DNA of 64,000 nucleotides from Yarrowia lipolytica. Taxonomy: Eukaryota; Ascomycota; Dipodascomycetes; Dipodascales. The notes under the pieces are model-generated. The model saw only the letters and a program-made list of their open reading frames with translations, was not told where the DNA came from and ran no database searches. Position numbers and translations under genes: made by a program. Positions 1 through 8,826 of the stretch are shown here, piece by piece; position 1 is the first letter of the stretch, and each line of letters begins with the position of its first letter. The stretch covers positions 1,486,501-1,550,500 of the forward strand of contig NC_090772.1 in the NCBI RefSeq assembly GCF_001761485.1, in the 5' to 3' direction.

Positions 1-130
1 CCCAGAAGGGCCTACTTGGCTCCCTTTGGTCGTTTCTTGACCATTGTATTGTATTGCAACTGCACCAGTACTTTTGGTTGAGTCGAATATATTGATGGAA
101 GAAACCCGTGATATATATACTCTCTGAAGA

Positions 131-170
<40 letters not shown>

Positions 171-818
171 ACGACGCGTCAATAATTTTGTGGATAGTTG
201 GAGACACAGTTCTTACCTCTACAATAGCCAGATCTGCCAGTATATGATAGATACATAATGTTCACGTGATGATCACAAGCAGATTGTTTTCTTTTCTTTT
301 CTCTTCTTTTCTCTTCTGTCTAGCTAACTCCAAGTTGCATGTGAGTACTTTCCATCAACTTTTCGCGTTTGTTAAATTAAAATCGTGTTTAAAAGACGCG
401 TTCCAAAACTATGCCCTTGATATTTTCATCATTTGGGCTGCTGAGAGGATCTAATTTATACCATACGAAAGCTCTCAAAACACCGGTTACGAATATCCAC
501 TTTTCAGGTTTATATCTCCCCTGTGTCCGATGTTAACACACTTTACTGTTCAGCATCAGACTAGTTGAAGCGTCTTGAAGTGTGAACATTTGTTACATCC
601 GTATCGCAGAGAAATTCACTATTCACACCTCTTGTCATCTCCCGTTTGAATATGGGCTCTGATCGCAACACTTAGTCATGATTTGTAAGATGTTTGGTGA
701 GCCTGTACAAACAACCAAGGTCACCGTAATAGGACCATCTATCGTAATAATGGTCCAGTGAATGGCATCAAAGTGTCATAGAGCCATAGTAATATCAGTT
801 TATATCAGCTCGCGTTGT
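1..818. other. gene-free left edge with a long T run
   Basis: No convincing coding frame is visible. The only standout is an uninterrupted T run of about 37 bases at 133-169. It is not followed by the LINE 3' end seen elsewhere in the window, so it is not evidence of a retrotransposon tail. The stretch next to 819 is the 3' flank of the dioxygenase gene. Confidence 0.6.
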
Positions 819-1967
819 TCACAGATCCGAGAGCACCTTCTCTCGTCCAAAGTTGGTCAGTCTAAAAGTCGAGAGGAAGTCATCTCTGGCGTGGTAAGCT
901 CCACACATTCGTCTGTTTCCGACAAAGCCCTTTCTTCCATGCAGAACTCTCCAGTTATCAAAGATGAGACACTCACCAGCCACCAGCTTGCAAACGTACT
1001 CAAACTTGGGGTCGGTGAGAATGCCGTTCCACTGCCGAATGGCCTTGTAGAACTTGGGCACATCTTCGGGGCTGTCCCAGGTATCCATCACAGATCGGTC
1101 GTCGTTGTTCCATCGCACCTGCTGCAGCTCTCCGGTGATGGGGTCGTGGGTGAACACAGGCTGGGGAACCTCGGGGGTGATACACACGCTGTCCTCTCCG
1201 GCAGAGTGGGCCGGGATTCGGACCCGAGAAAGCAGCTCGTAGCCCTCCGGGTTGAGTTTCTTAAACTCCTGGGCGGCTCGGAATCCGTCTACCAGCATGT
1301 TTTCGCCACCCTTGCCATCATGGTGCAGACAGTGGAACAGCTGCAGACCGGGCGTGTCAGTCCAGTAAGTACCGTCGGTGTGCGAGGCCAGGTGGAAGTT
1401 TGTGTAAGCAGTGTCGTTCATGGCGAGATCGGCGGTGAAGTCCCAGAAGCCGCCGTAGTGAGTATGTTTGATGTGGGCCAGTCGCTCGCACAGCTTCTCG
1501 GTGTCTTCGGGAGTGGCGGGGACTCCAGACACGAAGCAGAACCCGTCGGCGTAGATCTTCTTGCTCCATTCGGCCAAGCCCTTGTCGGTCTTCATCACGT
1601 CTTCGAACTTGACAGTGGGCTTGTCGGCTTCGATATCGGCTGCCAGCCAGTACTTCTTGCGGACCTGCGTGTCGAGCTGGGCAGGGCCGGTCTTGGTCTG
1701 GGTCTTGGGCTTGGAGTAGTTGTGGCGGTTGAGCCAGTCCACGGGGTAAGAGGACACGTGGCCGTCGTGCTTCCAGGTCACGTCCCAGTTGTCACCGTTC
1801 AGGGCAACCTTGGAGGGCTGCACGTCTTCAGGAATGGCAAAGGTGTTCTGCAGACGCTGCTTGGTCAGCGGATGGTAGTGCTCCTGGCATCTGCAGTTGT
1901 CTCGCAGCCAGATGTTGTGGAACGAGCCGATCGAGTCGAAAGTGGTAGTGTCCTGGTTGAATGACAT
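819..1967 (-). CDS. trimethyllysine dioxygenase (carnitine biosynthesis, step 1)
   Basis: A 382-residue Fe(II)/2-oxoglutarate dioxygenase of the TMLH/gamma-butyrobetaine hydroxylase family. The family hydroxylates N6-trimethyllysine (TMLH) or gamma-butyrobetaine (GBBH) in carnitine synthesis. Visible features: an N-terminal zinc-binding segment (WLRDNCRCQEH, C25, C27, H30, probably with H70); the iron triad H196-x-D198 in HTDGTYW with the distal H343 in WRVLHGR; and the TMLH-like block around residues 337-363 (DNWRVLHGR, then CGAYHARDDFL). That block looks closer to human TMLHE than to GBBH, so I favour the trimethyllysine enzyme. The ATG at 1967 gives a normal family length. No mitochondrial presequence or SKL-type C-terminus is visible, so a cytosolic location is inferred. 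It stands alone, with gene-poor DNA on both sides. Confidence 0.85.
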   Translation of the reverse strand: MSFNQDTTTFDSIGSFHNIWLRDNCRCQEHYHPLTKQRLQNTFAIPEDVQPSKVALNGDNWDVTWKHDGHVSSYPVDWLNRHNYSKPKTQTKTGPAQLDTQVRKKYWLAADIEADKPTVKFEDVMKTDKGLAEWSKKIYADGFCFVSGVPATPEDTEKLCERLAHIKHTHYGGFWDFTADLAMNDTAYTNFHLASHTDGTYWTDTPGLQLFHCLHHDGKGGENMLVDGFRAAQEFKKLNPEGYELLSRVRIPAHSAGEDSVCITPEVPQPVFTHDPITGELQQVRWNNDDRSVMDTWDSPEDVPKFYKAIRQWNGILTDPKFEYVCKLVAGECLIFDNWRVLHGRKGFVGNRRMCGAYHARDDFLSTFRLTNFGREKVLSDL

Positions 1968-3659
1968 GCTGATTAGAGAGGAGCTGTAAGTCGTACGTTG
2001 TACACTGGTGCGTCTGCTTCATCTTACGTGGGGTAGAATATATATGTATGCTGATTGGGTTTGCCGGCGGGAAACGGACTCCGAAAGATGCCAAAAAAGG
2101 TAGGTTCATGCGTTTGTCTGGGGAGCTGAAGGGTAGGTTCCGTGGAGGGGCTATGAGCGGCTTCGGGGGTGGCTTTCGGCGGAGCCTAGTCCTAGTTCCG
2201 AGTGGACTGAGTGCGATCCTTATCGAGCTGATAAGAACCAGATCTGATAGGTATCATGCAGGGTCGACTAGCGAGATCGTGAGAGACGTGAGGGTTGACG
2301 ACATTGAGGGTTGATGACGACGGGTGTTAGGAGGAAGAGGTAATGGAAGATAAAAGTCCCTGTGCCGGCTGTAGCCATCATCTGGTCAAATATTCAACTC
2401 TGGGGGATTCTTTGGCAGTTTCAACCAGCTGCAGACACTATAAGTAGGGCCGAAGATGTCATAGCAGACAAAAATGAGACATAAAAATGGCATAAAAAGA
2501 GCAATGTATGGTAGTCCTGTCGCCTTATTGCATAAACAGCAGTAAGTCTCGGTCTCGTGTACTGTACAACACTACAAGAGCCTGATCCACCGTCTACCGC
2601 CCAGTCCGAGACTCTGTAAACACGTCTAGAAGACGCTGCCAATACGATTCGGCACATTTGTGACTTTCCAATGGTTCGCTAGTGATACGTCATCTACTGG
2701 TCAGGATTTCCGTTCTAAGGCTACAAATACGGTACTTGTACTGGAATAGTTAGCTAATTGATGCGACGGAGACGCTGATTTTGATGTCTGCCGATAGACC
2801 ATCTTGGACATGTAGTCTAGCGTTGAAGAGTGAGTGAGTCTGTGTGTTCTAGTCGCTGGTATTCGAGGGACGTTTAAGTACTTATGTACTGTCCTCGATC
2901 ATGGACTGAATGATAGTGAGGCGCGGATTACCATCAGCCTCTGAAGGAGATGGAAAGTTTGGCTGGAGCAACTGGACTCCGCCTAATGTAGCCCTCGTTG
3001 TCCAAGACATAAACGATGTTAGGGGACTCTAGAGGTCTGGTACAGTACCCCAGCTCTGATTTGATATCTCCGTGCTCTCCAGGGGCCGAAATCTCGTGCT
3101 AATAACGAGGCAGCACTGTCTCCAAAAGATGTGCCAAGCGAACAATCCTGACTGATGTCAGGTTCTGGACTCGGCTAGCATAGATGGACATACCCTGTCC
3201 ATTGTAGTGAGCATCGCTTTGTGATGGTTCTATAGGTCAACTACCGATTACCCAGCCAATAAATCACGTGGATCTTCATCGAAAATCCAGACTCTTCTTG
3301 AGCATTGGCTGTTTTACACTATCTATCTTACTAGCACGGCTTCTAAGGTGCCATCTTCACCTGTCCGTCTCTACATGTCACATCACGACGACATTTTGCA
3401 GCAGATTTTCAACTCGTTGCCAGCTTCCTAAACGGGTCAATGGGGGACTGAACCTGCCCAGTAGTTTTTTACCTACTACTTTCTCGAAAACAACCAGGCT
3501 CTGGAGGGACAGATTGTGATTAGGGCGCGGTCCGAGGGACTCGTTTGCCCGTCTTCAATCTCGTCGACTATTGGCATCGCTCTAGGAGACCCTTGAACCC
3601 CATGGGTTCACACCAATCCATGTTTTGTGACATCATAGACGAGACGAGGGTTACTGCAC

Positions 3660-4480
3660 CTGCTTGGCCTCGGAAATGAGCCCAACTATGAACCCAACGG
3701 TTCTGGATCTGCTCTCGACTTGCAGCGGAGGTAGAGATACGTCTGCCATCATCTCTTCTGAGGATTCAGCTACCATCATCTCTGATGAACAGTCTGCTAC
3801 TTTGTCTGACTGTCTACCATTGGAGCAGCTTCTACCTCCTCTGAAACCTCCGAACTCACTGCCGAGATCTCCGCCACCATAATGGCCTCCACCTCTGGAA
3901 CTTTGAAGAGTCCTGTCTACTGTGAGTCTGTCTCCAGAGTCTGTTTCCAGAGTCCGCCGCATCTACTGGAGCAGCAGCGACCATTGACCTCCATTGTAAT
4001 CTCTTCTGTCTTGCTTTTTCATTGCAGGAAAGTCGTCTTCTTCTGCCTCCTACTGTAAGCACGGAACCTGTGGGATACTGTATGTGTTCTGTCAATTGCC
4101 AGAGATTTTTCCCTGTGAAACCGTGACTGCCGAAGCTGTTCATTGAGACCAAATCATTGAGACCAAATCACAGAGACCAAATCACAGAGACCAAATCACA
4201 GAGACCAAATCACAGAGACTCGAAATCACAATCACTGAGACCCGAAATCACCGAGACAGTTTCCAAACCCGTCAAGGAGAAAACTACCATGGCCATATGG
4301 AGACTCTTCTATTGTCGCGTCCGTCTTCACAGGTCTGACTACCCCGACTCACCACTACAGTCTCCGGAACCATTGTAGTGACTGGACCTACTGTCACCTC
4401 GACTTCTGTCAGACCCGCGTTCTCCAGACTGATCCTATTCCGTCCACTGTCTCCAAACCAACTCTGGGTCCAAGATGAAT
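3660..4480 (+). pseudogene. possible decayed Ser/Thr-rich cell-surface protein gene
   Basis: Reading across frames on the + strand gives stretches such as ISSEDSATIISDEQSAT, SSETSELTAEISATIMAS and VSGTIVVTGPTVTSTSV. This Ser/Thr/Val-rich composition is typical of yeast wall or adhesin-type proteins. The frames are interrupted by stops and shifts, and no start, signal peptide or GPI signal can be joined to them. The simplest reading is a relic of a host gene. No specific family can be named, and chance low-complexity sequence is a real alternative. Confidence 0.3.
4145..4216. repeat. 14-bp tandem repeat (GAGACCAAATCACA)
   Basis: About five head-to-tail copies of GAGACCAAATCACA, the first ending in ATT. 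They grade into diverged copies (GAGACTCGAAATCAC and similar) up to about 4255. The repeat lies inside the decayed Ser/Thr-rich region. Confidence 0.85.
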
Positions 4481-4789
4481 TTTGGAGTTCTCGCTCTTGC
4501 TTTCATGAGGGTATAAGAGATGGATGAGATCTAAAACCAGTTGTCTGGCAGTACGTACCGTACTTTGACAGCATGATTCTCAATTGCAAAGAGCCATGTC
4601 TCCGATTTGCTACGGTAAATGAGAGTCATACCCGCTGTAGACCAGACAGCAGGTCGGTTTGGACAGACAAGAGGGTCGGAAGCAGACAAGTCAGTCAAGG
4701 CGGTAGAGTCTTGGAGTCATCAGTGTACCCTTTTGACGTCTACTGTTGCTTAGTTTGCGACTTCTTCCGTATCCGAAGCCACACTTTGA

Positions 4790-4870
4790 TCTCTTCTATC
4801 TCTTCTATCTCTTCTATCTCTTCTATCTCTTCTATCTCTTCTATCTCTTCTATCTCTTCTATCTCTTCTA
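4790..4870. repeat. 9-bp minisatellite (TCTCTTCTA)n
   Basis: Nine near-perfect copies of TCTCTTCTA. As the unit is a multiple of three, all frames stay open through it, which produces a spurious Ile-Ser-Ser reading frame. Confidence 0.9.
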
Positions 4871-5238
4871 TCATCTACATACAGATCTACATCTACAGCA
4901 CTTGTAATGTACCTCTTCCTCTACCTCTACTCACGGAACTCCTACCAAGTCCCGCCTCCAAAGCCGCACTGGACCGGTGCCGGCACCGTGACGCTCTTTG
5001 TTGCACCCACTACCCCACCTTTTGGTGTTTCTGCTGGCGTCTTTTTTGGCGTGTGTCTACAGTAGGGTGGCTGTTTAGTGTGTCCGAAAGATAACGCGGC
5101 AACATTCCATTGACCAAGGAGAAGAGAATATTATCAGATGACTCGAGTTGCTCGTCGGGTGAATTGTCGGGTTGAACATGGTCATTGCACATGATGGTTC
5201 GTCTGAGCTCAGTATCGAGATCTACACGGTAAGTACAT

Positions 5239-5312
5239 ACGATATTAGTACGATACTTGTATGATATTAGTACGATATTTGTACGATATTTGTACATTTG
5301 TACGATACTTGT
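5239..5312. repeat. 11-bp degenerate tandem repeat (ACGATATTWGT)
   Basis: About six and a half units of ACGATATTAGT or ACGATACTTGT, with one shortened unit. The unit contains the TACTTGT/TACGATA words that recur in intergenic DNA of this window. Confidence 0.75.
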
Positions 5313-6026
5313 ACTGTCTACTCCATACTCCTACAATACGTGTAGACGATGGAACAACGACTTTGTCCGGCCGAATATCTGCCGCAATCACGTTTCGAAT
5401 CCTCACTGCTCGCGCTAATTAGTGTCTTGGAAATGTGTACTCGAACTGGCGAGTCTTGCGGCAGGAGATGATCTTTGAGCGGATGTTGAGTATAGTATAC
5501 AGTACAGTACAGTACAGTACAACCAGGATGTAGCGTACTTGCATCGACAGTGGGATTCTGTACTGTAGCTAACAGCGTTGTAGTGCAACTGCGGATTCGC
5601 CATACGTGGCATTGCGAGGCTCTTCGGAGTCGGAAGTTGTTTTGTAGGTCCTATGGTGGTATGTGGTATGGTGGTCTTATGGTGGTTCACGTTTGGCCCT
5701 AAGGTGGTTCACGTTTGGCTCCTTGCCGTTTCCATCCGGATAATAAATTTTGGACTTTTGGATATATATATTTTTGACTTTTCGGTCTTCTGGACTTATT
5801 TTCTTCCCTTCGCCCTTTTCCAGCCGCGTGAGGGGATCATCCCGAGATTGCACAATAGCCCAGTGCAGTAGCCACACGTGGGCGGAATGGCGCCCGTCAG
5901 GTGACCACAACGTCAAAGGACAATCCGCCCATGTCGCCCGAGCACCAGTCGCAAATGCCACCACTACACTGCTCCGGCGCTCTGGTTTTTCCGGAACAAA
6001 TACAATATCTCGCAGCACCTTGGCAC

Positions 6027-6122
6027 TAAAAAAAGAAGTAAAAAAGAAGAAAACATAAAAAAAGGAAGAATACATAAAAAAAGAAAGAAAACATAAAAAG
6101 AACGAAAACATAAAAAAAAAAG
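6027..6122. repeat. A-rich repeat with ACATAAAAA spacing
   Basis: Several purine-rich units ending in ACATAAAAA, almost entirely A and G on the + strand. It lies about 500 bp upstream of the F-box gene. No coding potential is seen. Confidence 0.7.
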
Positions 6123-6631
6123 CCTGCAGAGAGGCAAAGCTTTCCGGAAAAACAACAAAACCGGAGAGCAAAAATGGACGCGAAACAGAGCGAGCGGCGG
6201 CCGGAAGAAGCGTGCTATCTAGCTGGGGGACTTGCGAGCACAAACGCGCCGCCCGCAACACAAAGACACTTGTCCTAACGGTTGCCGGAGGCATGTCACC
6301 ATGTCATGTCACACGCCCCATTCAGTCCCACGCTGCTCCCCACCCAAAACCCAAATTGCTATCGCACATATTGGGGCATAATAGAGCATAATTTAGGCTA
6401 ACCAGATCGGCGATAGGCAAGTTAAATAGATGGATATACATTTGGCATATTGGCCTTCATCCTTTCCAGACATAGCAGAGACAGTGAAGCAATACCGGCA
6501 ACACAAGAGGTCCGGAACAGTCGACGCGCAAACAAACATACTCTGCCACTACACCTAGAGCCAAGTCTCGTCTCGTCTCACAAGTCGTTTCACCAATCAA
6601 ATCCCCTTCGTCACCACCTCAACCCCATCCC

Positions 6632-7693
6632 ATGCTCCTACCTCAGGAAATCTTTGAACAGATCGCCTCACATCTCACCTGGGCGGACCTCAGCCGACTG
6701 TCGCAGACATGCTGGGCGCTGCATGAACAAGCTGCCCCGCTACTGTGGAACACAATCGGACCAGGCCACTTTGCACAGACCCCGTCCACCGTGTGGGACT
6801 ACCACGATCTCGTGGGCCAACATCCGACTGCCCGACCAACATACACCGTGTCCAAGACGGGTCTCAAGTTGCAACTGCATGGCAACTACGTGCGCAACAT
6901 CCAAATCACGTCTTTCGAGAAGCCCATTCTCTTTCTGCTCGACCGACAGGCTATTCCTGGAGTCAACCAGATTGGGGTCCGGTTCTACGGAAAAAAGCCG
7001 TATTCCGATTTCAATGAGCGGTTTGAAGTCGGCATGAAAATCAAGGGGTGGCGAAACGACGTTCACGTGGACTTTATGCCTCGATTGTCCCGGTATCTGT
7101 TGGAAAACCCCTCCGTATCACTTCAACTGCGTACTAATGACCCCACAATTCTCTACGAGATTCTCAACCATAATGTGTGCTCGCAGGTGACACTTTTCGA
7201 CTGCCAGCTCGTCCGAGGAACGGTCTTGTTCAAAAACCTCATCCGACCCTCGGTCCTCAAACCCATCTTCATCTGCCAGTTCTTGCAGAGAGCCACCAAC
7301 CTACAAACCCTCCGTCTGGCCTACGATCCCTACGGAGTGCTTCTGGATGAACCTCCCCACCCCCCCTTTCCCCTGGGTCCCTCGGAGCAGGATCTGGCAC
7401 TGGTATTTTCCGGCCTAACAAGCCTGCAGACCCTCATCTGTCCTCCCTCCATGTTCTCCACCCTCAGAGATGGAGCTTCGTACCCTCCCAATATGCGACG
7501 ACTCATTGTAGAGGCCGCTGAAAACTTCAACGCAGCCGCCTACCTGCCTATCGTCAAGTCCATGCCTTCCTTGAGACGAGTCGATATGGTCTGGGGAAAG
7601 AACTCGGTCCAGGGCATGGCAACATTTGCGCAACTCTGGGAGGCATCTGGAGCCGGACGAATGATTGAGCTGTGGCAGTATTGTGAGGCCTAG
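6632..7693 (+). CDS. F-box protein
   Basis: A 353-residue protein that opens directly with an F-box (MLLPQEIFEQIASHLTWADL, then LSQTCWALHEQAAPLLW, residues about 1-40). F-boxes bind Skp1 and link substrate-recruiting proteins to SCF ubiquitin ligases. The rest is Leu-rich and has spaced patterns such as LQTLRLAYDP and LTSLQTLICP that suggest irregular leucine-rich repeats, the usual substrate-binding part. The ATG at 6632 places the F-box at residue 3, so a longer N-terminus is unlikely. The specific substrate cannot be told from sequence. A second F-box-like ORF lies at the right end of the window but is not obviously a close relative. Confidence 0.75.
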   Translation: MLLPQEIFEQIASHLTWADLSRLSQTCWALHEQAAPLLWNTIGPGHFAQTPSTVWDYHDLVGQHPTARPTYTVSKTGLKLQLHGNYVRNIQITSFEKPILFLLDRQAIPGVNQIGVRFYGKKPYSDFNERFEVGMKIKGWRNDVHVDFMPRLSRYLLENPSVSLQLRTNDPTILYEILNHNVCSQVTLFDCQLVRGTVLFKNLIRPSVLKPIFICQFLQRATNLQTLRLAYDPYGVLLDEPPHPPFPLGPSEQDLALVFSGLTSLQTLICPPSMFSTLRDGASYPPNMRRLIVEAAENFNAAAYLPIVKSMPSLRRVDMVWGKNSVQGMATFAQLWEASGAGRMIELWQYCEA

Positions 7694-8493
7694 CTGAGGC
7701 TAGCCTGAACCACTGCTACACATTACCCTACGGGGCCTGTATTATGAATGAATTATGACTTGATTTACGCCGTCAGAAGTACTTACTGAAGGTGAACTAG
7801 ACAACCGCCTTCCGACCCGTGTTCGAAACCCATGTCTTCACGGACTACAGACCTTGACAAGACATGTAGAAATCTTTATATTCATACTACAGACAGGAAA
7901 TCTTCATATTTCTACTACAAAAAGGTTGAAGACCATGTCCTCAAAAGCTCCAGTAACACCATCAAACCATGTTCCAAACCTCCAAGATACACCTAAACTG
8001 GCCCATTGAATTCTGCGACAGTGATTACATATATCTGCCATCTTCATTGACTCATAATACTTCTCCATGGCCCCCAAAAAGCCCTTTTTGAGCTTGGCTC
8101 ACGTGATATTTTCGGCCCGTCATAACGGGCAAACACCCCATTGAACTCTGTAACGGATCAGTGAAGGGTCAATCCTCAAGATATCCCTAGGTACGAGCGG
8201 GAACCGCTCGTCCTACTCTACAGAACAGTACACCAATAGTACGAGCTCCGGAAGTCGTATAAACATAACTTCACTTACATACTTGTGAGTGGTGGCTATA
8301 TATACAGGCATCTCAACCCTAACTCTGTAAAGCACGTCACTATCCACGTGACCTAGCCACGCGATACCAAGTATTCATCCATAATGACACACTCATGACG
8401 TCCTCCGGACGTCATCATCATCCAGTCACGTGCCAAGGCACATGACTAATCATAACACCTTATGACTAGCTTCTGAATCGTTACAAACTCAAC
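7694..8493. other. intergenic region between F-box gene and 5S rRNA
   Basis: No gene is seen. It contains two CACGTG palindromes (near 8353 and 8428), several short inverted repeats such as the GACGTCCTCCGGACGTC word near 8398-8414, and no tRNA gene adjoining the 5S gene. Confidence 0.55.
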
Positions 8494-8613
8494 GGTTGCG
8501 GCCATATCCTGGTGAAAATACGGCTTCCCGTCCGATCAGCCATAGTCAAGCACCAGAGAGCCTAGTTAGTATTGTAGTGGGAGACCATACGAGAATCCTG
8601 GGTGCTGCAATCT
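8494..8613 (+). rRNA. 5S ribosomal RNA gene
   Basis: A 120-base match by eye to yeast 5S rRNA. It has the 5' end GGTTGCGGCCATATC, the conserved TTCCCGTCCGATCA, the internal control part with AGAGCCTAG then TGTAGTGGG-GACCATACG, and the 3' end GGTGCTGCAATCT. An 11-T run follows at once as a Pol III terminator. The gene stands alone between two protein genes. In Y. lipolytica 5S genes are known to be dispersed, some fused behind tRNA genes. Here the 70 bases upstream show no tRNA B-box or acceptor stem, so it looks like a solo, TFIIIA-dependent copy. It should be functional, as no break is seen in the conserved blocks. Confidence 0.93.
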
Positions 8614-8623
8614 TTTTTTTTTT
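8613..8623 (+). terminator. Pol III T-run terminator of the 5S gene
   Basis: Eleven consecutive T residues directly at the 3' end of the 5S sequence, followed by CC and a second T run. Confidence 0.85.
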
Positions 8624-8826
8624 CCTTTTTACTCTGCTATCAAGGGGATATCTGCTTTTAATCTCAGTAAATATAGTTCATGCTCTAACTATAGTTACAT
8701 CACAGCATCAGTAACTTTGTTAGCATTAATCCATCGTTTTAACGCACTAAAGTAATTCTACAAGACAGTTTGAACATAATGACATAATTAAAATACAACC
8801 GAATTCACCCCTCTCCTCCAATCCTC

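Larger units (their letters stand above)
1968..6631. other. 4.7-kb gene-poor region
   Basis: No intact gene is recognisable over 4.7 kb. Open frames are short and have low complexity. It holds the upstream region of the dioxygenase (1968 to about 2400), a decayed Ser/Thr-rich ORF (about 3660-4480), three tandem repeats (4145-4216, 4790-4870, 5239-5312), an A-rich stretch at 6027-6122, and the F-box gene promoter next to 6632. Confidence 0.6.

Noticed and set aside
133-169. T37 run as a LINE tail
   Set aside because: The CTGCATATACATTC sequence that follows the T run in all three LINE ends in this window is absent.
746-1964. Long + strand frame opposite the dioxygenase gene
   Set aside because: It is the antisense shadow of a conserved enzyme gene and has no domain of its own. 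The same holds for the long + strand frame at 11746-13374 opposite PRP8 and the - strand frame at 55805-56974 opposite the phosphotransferase gene.
4573-5094. A 173-codon frame with Ile-Ser-Ser repeats
   Set aside because: The frame is kept open by a 9-bp minisatellite. There is no domain, and composition outside the repeat is unlike coding sequence.
5677-6294. A 205-codon - strand frame rich in Phe and Ser
   Set aside because: It is produced by the A-rich repeat on the other strand and shows no family resemblance.
7780-7835. tRNA-like B-box (GTGTTCGAAACCC)
   Set aside because: No T-stem pairing, anticodon stem or acceptor stem can be formed around it.
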